A stretch of DNA of 64,000 nucleotides from CAYPHA01 sp964410215 (lineage in GTDB: Bacteria > Calditrichota > Calditrichia > Calditrichales > CAYPHA01): the NCBI GenBank assembly GCA_964410215.1, contig CAYPHA010000003.1:1-64000 (forward strand), read 5' to 3'. Shown piece by piece: positions 52,606 through 62,263 of the stretch. Both the position numbers and the translations under genes were made by a program. The first letter of the stretch is position 1; each line of letters starts with the position of its first letter. The notes beneath the pieces were generated by a model that saw only the letters and a list, made by a program, of their open reading frames with translations, had not been told where the DNA came from and ran no database searches.

Positions 52606-53484
52606 ATGCGTATTACACAATCCATGATCATCCGGAATACGTTTTCACGGATAAACGCGAACCGGGAACAGATGAATGAGAGTCAGACGGCCATTGCCAG
52701 TGGTAAAAAGGTTCAGAAACCGTCTGATGCGCCGATCAGCTACTCCCGCATATCCCACCTTAGGAATTCACTGAGGCAGAATGAGCAGTTCCTGCGCAGT
52801 GTGTCCTATGCCGATAACTGGATGGACAACAGTTCGATTTCGCTGCAGCAGATGGATTCCCTGATTCGCGATGCCAAAGAATACGCCCAGCGCGGCCTCG
52901 ATGCCATGGCTAATACCGAGACCCGAATGAACCTGGCCAACAGTGTCTACAGCGTTATTGAACAGGCTGTGGAGGTTGGAAATACGCAATATATGGGTAA
53001 AAACCTGTTTGCCGGAACACGGACAAAATTGGCTGACCCCTTTGAAATTATCGGAGATGCGGTTGTTTATAACGGAAATGATGAACAGATCACCCGCGCC
53101 ATTTCGGATACGATTGAACTGGATATCAATGTGACCGGGCAGGCAATCATGGATACCGGTATTTTTGAGGCGTTATTTGATCTCAGGGATGCGTTGCAGG
53201 CCGATGATGAGGATTTGATCCGGGCCGCTTTTGATACAATCAATACACTGGTGGATGATGTGTCGACTCTGAAAACATCGCTGGATTCCATGAAAAACAA
53301 TGTGACATTGGTGGAAAACCGTCTGACAGAGTCGAACCTCTATCTGAGCAGGTATATTTCCGATGAGGAGGATGTGCAGTACGAGGAAGAATATGTCCGT
53401 TTTGAATCGGAAAAACTGGCCTACCAGGCTGCCCTGCAATCAACATCCGAAGTGATGAATCTGAGTGTGCTGAATTATTTTTAG
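52606..53484 (+). CDS. flgL: Hook-filament junction protein FlgL
   Basis: Flagellin-like junction protein of 292 residues. It opens MRITQSMIIRNTFSRINAN and continues IASGKKVQKPSDAPISYSRI, the bacterial flagellin N-terminal pattern. The C-terminal helix KLAYQAALQSTSEVMNLSVLNYF is typical of FlgL. It is the last recognisable flagellar gene in the window; the giant glycan gene follows after 55 bp with no terminator between. Confidence 0.92.
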   Translation: MRITQSMIIRNTFSRINANREQMNESQTAIASGKKVQKPSDAPISYSRISHLRNSLRQNEQFLRSVSYADNWMDNSSISLQQMDSLIRDAKEYAQRGLDAMANTETRMNLANSVYSVIEQAVEVGNTQYMGKNLFAGTRTKLADPFEIIGDAVVYNGNDEQITRAISDTIELDINVTGQAIMDTGIFEALFDLRDALQADDEDLIRAAFDTINTLVDDVSTLKTSLDSMKNNVTLVENRLTESNLYLSRYISDEEDVQYEEEYVRFESEKLAYQAALQSTSEVMNLSVLNYF

Positions 53485-53539
53485 TGCCATCCCGTCAGAA
53501 TGTGTTCTCTTTAGTTAAAATTGATTTGAAGGAATTGTA

Positions 53540-56500
53540 ATGATTAAGGATTCCAGGTTAATCGAATGTGTTCGAAATTCTGCTTCAAGACAGGAGCTAT
53601 GGTCTAATTTTATTAACGCTTACGAATTAAAAAAGGTTATTGAAATTGGTGTATACCGGGGCGATTTCGCTGCTCATCTATTATCAACGTCAGAAATTAT
53701 TGAACTGTATTATATGCTCGATCCCTGGAAACGCCTTGACAATTGGAATAAACCGGCCAATAAAGACGACAAAACTTTCGAATCTTTCTACAACGAGACC
53801 CTGCAGAAAACAGAATTCGCTGCAGCAAAACGAAAAATATTGCGGGGTAAAACAACGGAAGTCCTGGATCAGGTTGACGATCGCAGTCTGGATTTTGCCT
53901 ATATCGATGGTGACCATACGCTGAGAGGAATTACTATTGATCTGGTTTCAATCCTTCCAAAAATAAGAAACGGTGGTTGGCTTGCCGGCGATGATTTCTG
54001 CAGTAATATATGGCAACATTCCTTTGAATATGAACCTACTCTGATTTTCCCTATGGCCGTCTATTTCGCAGAAGCGATATCTGCCAGAATATTTGCACTG
54101 CCTTATAATCAGTTTCTGATCGAGAAAAATGATGAAGGTGTGTTTGAATTTATCGATCTGACAGGAAGGTACAAAGACACCACATTAAGGAATCAATTTG
54201 TACAGACCCATCAGGAATTATTGCGAAAAGCAACGCATACACATACTGTATCGAAACCGGTAACAGGTCCAAAAATGACAAGACAATTCATATCATTCCC
54301 TAAATCAGGACGGACCTGGATCCGTTATGTTCTGACACAACTCGGCCTTGAGAAGGAAATCACGTTTCATCATGATAATTTTGAATTTAATGACGGAACG
54401 TTACCACCCCACAATTTTGATATAACTATCAGAAAAGAAAACTATAAAAAAATTGACAAAATTGTCTACCTGCGACGTGATCCACGAGATGTTATTGTCA
54501 GCTTGTATCATCAGGTCACCGGGCGGTTCAAGAGCTTTTTTAATTATAACGGCAGTATATCTGCGTTTATTCGTCACGAGTATTTTGGAGCTGAAATTTT
54601 ACATAAGTTCCGGACAATGTGGGATGAGATTTCCACTCTTCCCAATATCATGGTAGTTGACTATGAACAGTGCCATGAAAACATGGTGCAGGTTATTAAA
54701 AATATCCTGGAGTTTTATGATTTTGATGTCAGTGAGGAACGTATCTCCAAGGCAGTGGAAAATTCATCATTAGAAAAGATGAGGGCTGTTGAACAGAACA
54801 ACTCATTTTCTCAACCATGGCTTCGTCCCAAGAATAATTCCTTTAAAGTAAGAAAAGGGAAAAAGGGGGGGTATAAAGAGGAGCTTTCGGATGATGATAT
54901 CGCATATCTGAATAGTGTTTTCGGACTTGACAGAGACACTTCAGATACACCGGAGGCAGCCCCAAAAAACATACTCATCGCCTGGTTCACGTTTTCATTA
55001 AACGGTGGTATCGGAAGATTTATTCATGTCGCCCGGGTTCTGGAGAAGCAGGGGCACAGCGTTAAATTTGTTTCTTTGGATAATACAAAAGAAACCGAGT
55101 GGCCCTATCTTCAGGGAAAGATAATGTCTGTCGCAGAAGCTCTCGAGGAACAGTGGGATGCGGTGATGATACCCGGCGCAGGTGTAAGTGATGAACAATT
55201 ACCGGGATTTGAAGTATTGAACAATCCCCGGTTCGGCCTGCGTATTCAACATATTTTAAATGACCGCTCACGTGAAGAACGATTTATCAAAGTAAACAGT
55301 GTGTTGAAGCCTCATATCATTATCGTTAATAATTCGCACTGGGATAGCTTTGTAAACCTGGATGCGAATATTTTTCATATCCTTGCCGGAGGTGTAGATA
55401 CAAATGTGCACGGACCGGTCGAGAACAAACAGATTCCCATAAGTAAAAACAGTTGGCAGATTGGCGGGTATGGCAGAAAAAATCCGGAGCCTCTGATGGC
55501 GGCCATACGGGACCTTCCTGAAAAGTACAAACTGCATTTATATGGTATTTCAGATTATCCTTGTGAAAATGCGCAAATACTGAAAGAACAGGGGCGATTG
55601 ACATTCTGGGGAAATGTGTATGACGAGGAGCTGGCCGATTTTTATAACAAGATGGATGTGGTTGTAACGACGGAATTATTCGCAGGATGGTGCAATACAG
55701 CAGCACAGGCAATGGCCCATGGTATTCCTGTCATTTGCTCACGGGCGGGTACAATTGATTTTGCAGAGGATAAGCAGAATAGTCTCCTGATGGAGTCAGT
55801 CAATCCGGAAGAGATTAAATCAAAACTCAAGGAACTGACCGGAAACAGGGAATTGATGAAGCGGTTGTCCGAAAATGCTGCCGAAAAAATGAAACAATTT
55901 TCCTGGGAAAAGTATTCGAATGATCTTTTAGAATTAATTCGAAAACCGGAATGGAAGCATTATTATCGCAAGCCCTCTCTTGGATTATATGGAAAGAGAC
56001 ATTTTAACGACAGAATTGCAGGCCTGGACTTCCTGCTGGATAAAATAAAAGATCATTCGGTTCTGGATGTTGGTGCAGTCGAAGGACTTGTCGGTCTGTA
56101 CTTGGCAAGACATGCAGGTGTGAGAACTATTGATGCGTTCGAGTACGATAGCTCCAAAGTTGAAGCCAATGGTTTCCAATGTGTTAGCAAAATAGATCAG
56201 GAAATTGATAATGAGGACGGAACCCTTTGTATTTATGAAAGAATAAGGGAGAGGGAACAATCGGAACAGGAATTTGTCCTGATTCTGGGCATGCACCGAA
56301 GCGGTACGTCCATGCTGGCAAACATCATCAATTCCGCGGGTTATTATGTCGGTGAACCGGATGATCTCATGGCCCCGAGCAGGGCAAATGAAAAAGGATA
56401 TTTTGAGAGAAAATCAATTTTTAAAGCGAACGATGTGATTCTAAATCTCTGTAACGGAACATGGTATGATCCGCCGCAAAAGGAGGCCCTGACTCAGGTT

Positions 56501-59500
56501 CGTATTGATCCGTTCCTAAGACCGCTTCTGGATGTCTATAAGGATAAATCCAGGGTCGTACTTAAAGATCCCCGGTTTTGTTTAACATTCCCTGTATGGC
56601 GGCATCTTCTGCCAGCTAATCTAAAAATTGTCTACATAACCCGGGAAAACGATGCTGTAATACGATCTCTGGTAAAACGTGAATCGTTTGACCCTCAAAA
56701 AATGGCAGATTTATGTACTTATTATAATGATTCTGTGCAGGATTTTATACAAGACTATCCGCATATACAGGTGCGGTATGAAGATTTGTTCAGCTCGAAG
56801 AAAAATGATGTCCTTAGCATGTTGAGCACATTCATTAGTACTGAAAAGGACCTTCAAAGTATTGCAGATGAAATAATTGATGAACGATTAAATCACAACC
56901 AGATAAATAAAATGCCGGAAACCGGGCAAAATACGAACAAGGCGGGAACAAAAACAGTAATCGTAACGGAGGCATTTCCTGCATTGACTGAGACTTTTAT
57001 TCTCAATCAAATTACAGGACTTATTGACCGTGGGCTGGATGTTGAAATCTGGGCCGCTGTGGATCTTAAAGAAAAGCAGGTCCACCGTGATGTTGATCGG
57101 TATAAACTCACTGCAAAAACCCGCTATATCGTTTATCCAAAAAATGTAAAAGACGAAAAAGACTGGTTAAAACAGTTTGAAAACCTGAATCACATTGATT
57201 ATCTGAACGATATCAGCTCTTTTCATGTTCACTTTGGACCAAGTTTTAACAGATTATGGCCATTGTTCCATGCATATCCCGGGAAATATGTGCTGGTTTC
57301 TTTTCATGGATATGACGCCTCGAAATATTTCCGTGAGCATGGCGATAACTGTTATGAATACCTGTTTAAACGGGCAAATCATATTACGACACCCAGTAAC
57401 TATATGAAGTCGAAATTAACGAGCAGGGGTGCTGATCCGAATAAGGTTATCGTTCATCATTATGGAAAAGACCTGAGTGTATTTAAACCTGTTAAGAAAC
57501 GAAAGGATGGCAGGAAGGTACGTTTCCTCTCTATTGCGCGCCTGGTTCCCAAAAAAGGTCTGGAGTATGCTATTCGGGCATTTGCTGCTTTGAACGACAA
57601 AGCTGATACGGAATATGTCATAATCGGCGAAGGTCCCTTGCTGCCGGAATTTAAAAAACTGATTCATGATCTGGGGATGCAGGAAAGAATCCGAATAGAA
57701 CCCTTCCGGGATTCAGATGAAATTATTGAAGCACTGGGTGAGACTGATGTCTATGTCTTAACAAGTGTTACGGCCGGGGATGGCGACCAGGAAGGGATTC
57801 CTGTTTCACTGATTGAAGCACATGCCATGGGTATACCGATTATATCTTCCATCCATGCCGGTATTCCTGAGCTGGTTGCTCATAAAAAATCCGGTTTGTT
57901 GAGTGATGAGCGTAACGTTGATCAGATTTCGAAACATATGGAGATGCTGATCAGTGATAAAAAGCGAAGAAACGCATTTTCACGGGAAGCAAGGAAGATT
58001 GCAGAAGATGAATTTGATCTGGAAAAGCTGAATAATAATCTGGCTGCATTACTAAACGCATCTACAGGACAATACATGCATAAAAAGCAGCAGGAAGAGG
58101 TTAGCCGGGAACCGCTTGTCTCCGTCCTTGTGCCGACTTATAACCGGGCTGATTATATCAGGGAAACCCTGGAAAGCGCTCTTTCTCAAGACTATTCCAA
58201 CCTGGAAGTGGTGGTTTGCGATGACGGATCAACCGATCAGACAGCTGATGTCCTCAAGACTGTTCAGGATGAACGGGTTCGCTACATCCTGAAGGAACAC
58301 ACAAATGCGCCGGATACACGTAACCGGGCAATCAGGGAAGCAAACGGTGAATTCCTCTTCTGGCTGGATTCGGATGATGTCATGGAACCAGGTATTCTGA
58401 AAAAATATGTCAGACTTGCAGCAGAGTATCCCGATGCCGGTATTTACTATGCCGATTTGTATATCGCAGATGAGAATTTAAATGTTCAGAAGGAGTTACG
58501 TTATGAAGACTGGTATAACCGTAATCCGGAGCTGATTTCGAAACTTATCACCGGAAATTATATTCCGAATGGCGGTAGCTTTGTAAGAAAAGAGATCTAT
58601 AAAAATTTCGGCTTTTTCGATAAAACATTTAACCGCGCCCATGATTATGAGTTTTATTCGAGAGCTGCAGCGTCGGTGATTTTCAAGAAACTGAACGCGT
58701 TCTCCATCAAATGGCGCTGGCATGATACCAATATGTCCTCGGAATCGGTTCAGTATGATAAATCGTATGACGTAAAGATTACGATGAACATGATGAGCAG
58801 GTATTCCCTTGACCGTTTATTCCCCCAACTACCCTGGAACGATAACGAGGATAACCGCTGCGAGGCGATTGCGTATCTTAATATTGCACATCGTCTGAAA
58901 TTTCTTGGTGACACTGAAACAAGTTATTCGGTTCTTCTTAAGAGTTTGAGGGAATTTCCCGGTAAAGAAGCTGTTGAACTTTTAAATGAGCTGGAATGCG
59001 CCTCAGGTAAGGAATTAAATAGCCTGACATTCTCTGTTGTCATCCCCACACGTAACCGGCCGGAAAAGCTTGAGAAAGCAATTGAAAGTGCACTGCAACA
59101 GAATGTTAATGATTTTGAAGTGATTGTTGTGAATGATGGGGGCGATGATGTCACGCATATCATCGAATCTTTTAAAGAACAGGATAAAATTATTTATATA
59201 AATCAGGCCTCGAATAAAGGACCGGCTGCAGCCCGGAATGCGGGTATTCAGGCAGCCCTGGGAAAATATATCGCGCTGCTCGATGATGACGATGAATTCT
59301 ACGAAAATCACCTTGAAACCGCTTTGACACATTTAAGTGAAACGATCCCTGTCGTCTATACGGATGCAACACGGGCAACGTATCACAATGATGGAAATAC
59401 TTATAAACTGGTGGATAAACGTGTTCCATACTCTATCGATTATGACCGTAACAGGTTGCTGATCGGTAACATTTCACCGATCAATTGCTTTGTATTCAGC

Positions 59501-62263
59501 AGGGAGCTGGCCCTAAAAGCCGGTCTGTTCGATGAATCGATGCAGACTTTGGAAGACTGGGATTTCTGGATCCGACTCTCCAGATTCACTGCGTTTAAGC
59601 ATATTCCCGAACCGACCGTTCAGGTCAACTGGCGGACGGACGGAACAACGCTTACGACCTCCCGTCAGCAGGATTTTCAGGTCAACAGAGAACGTATTTA
59701 TAAGAAAAACAGCGCCGATATTCGCAAAATACCGAATATTCAGCAAATCCTGGATGAATTTAAAGCGATCTGGCAGGAAGATGGTAAACCGGCCGGGACA
59801 CAAGAAGGTTTGAAAACAAATGATAACAGACCCTCTCAGTCAGCCGGAAAGGATGTAACGACGAAAAAACAACCTCTTGTCTCTATCATCATGCTGACCC
59901 GTAACGCATTAAAATTTACCAGGGAATGCATTGCTTCCATTCAGAAACATACCCGTTATCCCTATGAAATTGTCTTTGTCGATAACGGTTCCAGAGACGG
60001 TACAAAAAAATACCTGCGGGAACTTGTTAAAAAGAATGACAACTTCTCGCTGGTTTCCAACAAGAAAAATCTGGGTTTCGCCGCCGGCAATAATCAGGGC
60101 GTCGAAAAAGCAAACGGCCGGTATGTCCTGCTGCTGAATAATGATGTGCATGTCTCCGGCTACTGGCTTTCCAGTATGGTGAATGCCCTTGAATTGGATG
60201 ACCATATCGGCATGGTCGGACCGCTGACCAACAGCATCAGCGGACGGCAGCTTGTCGCGGATGTGCCCTATAAAGATCTGGAAGGATTCCATGAATATGC
60301 GAAACAGGTACGAAAAATCAATGCTGGTACTATTACACCGAGGAGACGTCTTGCCGGTTTTGCACTGTTGATGCGGAAAGACGTGTATCAGAAGGTCGGC
60401 GGCCTGGATGTAACCTTCGGACTCGGTAATTTCGAGGACGATGATCTCTCTCTCAGAGTCAGGGAAGCGGGCTATGCGCTCATGGTCGACGAAAGCACTT
60501 TCATTCACCATTACGGAAGTCAGTCCTTTGTCGCGAATAAGATTGATTATAAAAAATCACTCGATGACCGGGAAAAGCTTTTTGAAAAAAAATGGCCGGG
60601 AGTGGATTACGAAGAACTGCTCGAACTGAAAAATCCACTGGTCCAGGCGATCGAAGAAAAATTACACCGGGCGGAACAATTATTCCTGAATGGGCAGATG
60701 GCCGAAGCCGGAGCATTGTACCGACAAATCCTGCAGGATAATCCGATTGAGGGTGCCGCCCTTCTGGGTGCCGCTTACACGAGTAAAAACCTGGGGAATG
60801 CCGATGAAAGTGTCCGCTATCTGTCCAGGTTGTTGAAGATTTTCCCGGACAATGCCATAGCCTATAATGAACTGGGAACCGTTTTTGTACAAACAGGTGA
60901 TCGGGAAAAGGCCGCGGACCTGTTCATAAAAGCGATCGAGTTGGATCCGGCCTGTGTGGATGCCCAGCGCAATTATGCCGATCTGCTCATACTGCAGGGT
61001 GATTTCCAGAATGGTGTCAATGCGCTGGTTAAAATCCTGGAAAATCATCCCGATGACATACCAACCCTCCTCTATCTTGCTCAACTGTATATCGAGGCCG
61101 GACGCCATGAACAGGCGCTGCCGTTTTTAAGCAAAGTTAACGAGCTGGATCCGGAAAACGAAGCGGCCGGAACACTGATTTCATCCATGGCTTTACAACC
61201 GGAGGACATACCGGCACCTGTTGAAGAAGATGAGACGGATGTCCTCTTTGAACAGGCCATACAGGCGAAAAACGAAGGTGATACGGCACGATCCATCTCG
61301 CTGTTAAACCAGCTCATTAAGAGGAATCCGGATTATGCGCCGGCTTATAACCTGCTGGGGCTCGTATCCTGGGAGATGAAGGACGGCGAAGGGGCCCGGG
61401 CCTTTCTGGTTAATGCCATCGAGAAAGATCCTTCCCTGGTGGAAGCACAGCGCAATTACGGGGATATTCTCATACAGCTTGAAAAGTATGAAGATGGTGT
61501 GCGTGTATTTGATACCATTCTGAAAAATCATCCCGATGATATACCGTCCCTGCTATATATGGGGCAGTTATATCTCGATGCCGAACGTTACATGGAAACC
61601 GCCGCTTATACGGCACGGGTTCTGGAACTGGATCCATCTAATGAGATTGCACAAAAGCTCCAGGAGCTGGTTGGGCAGTACCTGAACCAGCAAAGCATGG
61701 AATCGCAGTATGATCCTGAAGAGTTGACCGGTCAGGCGCATAAAAAACTGGAAGAAAATGACCCCCGGGAGGCTATCAGTCTGTACCGTAAGGTCCTTGA
61801 AATCGACCCTGAGAATGCCGGGGCTATGTACGGAATGGGATTGGCGTACCTGGTTATAAAGAACAATATGGAAGCGAAAAAATGGTTTGAATATCTGACC
61901 CTCCAGGTCCCGGATTTTGCAGAGGCTTATTTCAATCTGGGTTTGATTGCCATGCATGAACAGGATAGCAACAAGGCTATACAGCTGTTGACGAAGTCTA
62001 GCGAAACAGATCCAGGGCACAAGAATGCCAAAAGCACGCTGGCTGAAGTTTTGTTGAATGAAGACAGGTTTGAGGAAGCGCTTCTATTGCTTCAGGATGT
62101 GCTCAGGCAGGATCCGGATGATATCTTTGCGCTGACGCGCATGGGACAATTAAACCTGGAAGTGCAGAGAAATGAGGAGGCGCGCAATTATTTTTCAAAA
62201 GTGCTGGAACTGGATCCCGGTAATGAACTGGCCAATACAGTGAAACAGGAGTTATCGTTATAA
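53540..62263 (+). CDS. Giant multidomain glycan-modification protein (methyltransferase, 2 sulfotransferases, 5 glycosyltransferases, TPR)
   Basis: Single 2907-residue protein with, in order: class I methyltransferase (about 30-215; EIGVYRGDF, YIDGDHT); PAPS sulfotransferase (246-465; FPKSGRTW 5'-phosphosulfate loop, YLRRDPRDVIVS); GT4 glycosyltransferase (476-795); a short methyltransferase-like piece (about 828-905; VLDVGAVEG); a second sulfotransferase (913-1110; GMHRSGTS, LKDPRF); a second GT4 (1137-1507; SIARLVPKKGLEYAI, EGIPVSLIEAHAMGIP); three GT2 domains (about 1525-1750 with DSDD, 1830-2090 with DDDDE, 2112-2345 with NNDV); and TPR repeats (2370-2907). No signal peptide or membrane helix. 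It starts 55 bp after flgL without a terminator. Likely builds and sulfates a surface or flagellar glycan; the substrate is unknown. Confidence 0.9.
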   Translation: MIKDSRLIECVRNSASRQELWSNFINAYELKKVIEIGVYRGDFAAHLLSTSEIIELYYMLDPWKRLDNWNKPANKDDKTFESFYNETLQKTEFAAAKRKILRGKTTEVLDQVDDRSLDFAYIDGDHTLRGITIDLVSILPKIRNGGWLAGDDFCSNIWQHSFEYEPTLIFPMAVYFAEAISARIFALPYNQFLIEKNDEGVFEFIDLTGRYKDTTLRNQFVQTHQELLRKATHTHTVSKPVTGPKMTRQFISFPKSGRTWIRYVLTQLGLEKEITFHHDNFEFNDGTLPPHNFDITIRKENYKKIDKIVYLRRDPRDVIVSLYHQVTGRFKSFFNYNGSISAFIRHEYFGAEILHKFRTMWDEISTLPNIMVVDYEQCHENMVQVIKNILEFYDFDVSEERISKAVENSSLEKMRAVEQNNSFSQPWLRPKNNSFKVRKGKKGGYKEELSDDDIAYLNSVFGLDRDTSDTPEAAPKNILIAWFTFSLNGGIGRFIHVARVLEKQGHSVKFVSLDNTKETEWPYLQGKIMSVAEALEEQWDAVMIPGAGVSDEQLPGFEVLNNPRFGLRIQHILNDRSREERFIKVNSVLKPHIIIVNNSHWDSFVNLDANIFHILAGGVDTNVHGPVENKQIPISKNSWQIGGYGRKNPEPLMAAIRDLPEKYKLHLYGISDYPCENAQILKEQGRLTFWGNVYDEELADFYNKMDVVVTTELFAGWCNTAAQAMAHGIPVICSRAGTIDFAEDKQNSLLMESVNPEEIKSKLKELTGNRELMKRLSENAAEKMKQFSWEKYSNDLLELIRKPEWKHYYRKPSLGLYGKRHFNDRIAGLDFLLDKIKDHSVLDVGAVEGLVGLYLARHAGVRTIDAFEYDSSKVEANGFQCVSKIDQEIDNEDGTLCIYERIREREQSEQEFVLILGMHRSGTSMLANIINSAGYYVGEPDDLMAPSRANEKGYFERKSIFKANDVILNLCNGTWYDPPQKEALTQVRIDPFLRPLLDVYKDKSRVVLKDPRFCLTFPVWRHLLPANLKIVYITRENDAVIRSLVKRESFDPQKMADLCTYYNDSVQDFIQDYPHIQVRYEDLFSSKKNDVLSMLSTFISTEKDLQSIADEIIDERLNHNQINKMPETGQNTNKAGTKTVIVTEAFPALTETFILNQITGLIDRGLDVEIWAAVDLKEKQVHRDVDRYKLTAKTRYIVYPKNVKDEKDWLKQFENLNHIDYLNDISSFHVHFGPSFNRLWPLFHAYPGKYVLVSFHGYDASKYFREHGDNCYEYLFKRANHITTPSNYMKSKLTSRGADPNKVIVHHYGKDLSVFKPVKKRKDGRKVRFLSIARLVPKKGLEYAIRAFAALNDKADTEYVIIGEGPLLPEFKKLIHDLGMQERIRIEPFRDSDEIIEALGETDVYVLTSVTAGDGDQEGIPVSLIEAHAMGIPIISSIHAGIPELVAHKKSGLLSDERNVDQISKHMEMLISDKKRRNAFSREARKIAEDEFDLEKLNNNLAALLNASTGQYMHKKQQEEVSREPLVSVLVPTYNRADYIRETLESALSQDYSNLEVVVCDDGSTDQTADVLKTVQDERVRYILKEHTNAPDTRNRAIREANGEFLFWLDSDDVMEPGILKKYVRLAAEYPDAGIYYADLYIADENLNVQKELRYEDWYNRNPELISKLITGNYIPNGGSFVRKEIYKNFGFFDKTFNRAHDYEFYSRAAASVIFKKLNAFSIKWRWHDTNMSSESVQYDKSYDVKITMNMMSRYSLDRLFPQLPWNDNEDNRCEAIAYLNIAHRLKFLGDTETSYSVLLKSLREFPGKEAVELLNELECASGKELNSLTFSVVIPTRNRPEKLEKAIESALQQNVNDFEVIVVNDGGDDVTHIIESFKEQDKIIYINQASNKGPAAARNAGIQAALGKYIALLDDDDEFYENHLETALTHLSETIPVVYTDATRATYHNDGNTYKLVDKRVPYSIDYDRNRLLIGNISPINCFVFSRELALKAGLFDESMQTLEDWDFWIRLSRFTAFKHIPEPTVQVNWRTDGTTLTTSRQQDFQVNRERIYKKNSADIRKIPNIQQILDEFKAIWQEDGKPAGTQEGLKTNDNRPSQSAGKDVTTKKQPLVSIIMLTRNALKFTRECIASIQKHTRYPYEIVFVDNGSRDGTKKYLRELVKKNDNFSLVSNKKNLGFAAGNNQGVEKANGRYVLLLNNDVHVSGYWLSSMVNALELDDHIGMVGPLTNSISGRQLVADVPYKDLEGFHEYAKQVRKINAGTITPRRRLAGFALLMRKDVYQKVGGLDVTFGLGNFEDDDLSLRVREAGYALMVDESTFIHHYGSQSFVANKIDYKKSLDDREKLFEKKWPGVDYEELLELKNPLVQAIEEKLHRAEQLFLNGQMAEAGALYRQILQDNPIEGAALLGAAYTSKNLGNADESVRYLSRLLKIFPDNAIAYNELGTVFVQTGDREKAADLFIKAIELDPACVDAQRNYADLLILQGDFQNGVNALVKILENHPDDIPTLLYLAQLYIEAGRHEQALPFLSKVNELDPENEAAGTLISSMALQPEDIPAPVEEDETDVLFEQAIQAKNEGDTARSISLLNQLIKRNPDYAPAYNLLGLVSWEMKDGEGARAFLVNAIEKDPSLVEAQRNYGDILIQLEKYEDGVRVFDTILKNHPDDIPSLLYMGQLYLDAERYMETAAYTARVLELDPSNEIAQKLQELVGQYLNQQSMESQYDPEELTGQAHKKLEENDPREAISLYRKVLEIDPENAGAMYGMGLAYLVIKNNMEAKKWFEYLTLQVPDFAEAYFNLGLIAMHEQDSNKAIQLLTKSSETDPGHKNAKSTLAEVLLNEDRFEEALLLLQDVLRQDPDDIFALTRMGQLNLEVQRNEEARNYFSKVLELDPGNELANTVKQELSL

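Noticed and set aside
51802..52620. 272-codon minus-strand frame over flgK
   Set aside because: Antisense shadow of a well-supported gene, without start signals or family features.
53485..53539. Terminator or promoter between flgL and the giant glycan gene
   Set aside because: No stem-loop with T-run and no sigma-54 or sigma-28 boxes could be seen in this 55-bp spacer.
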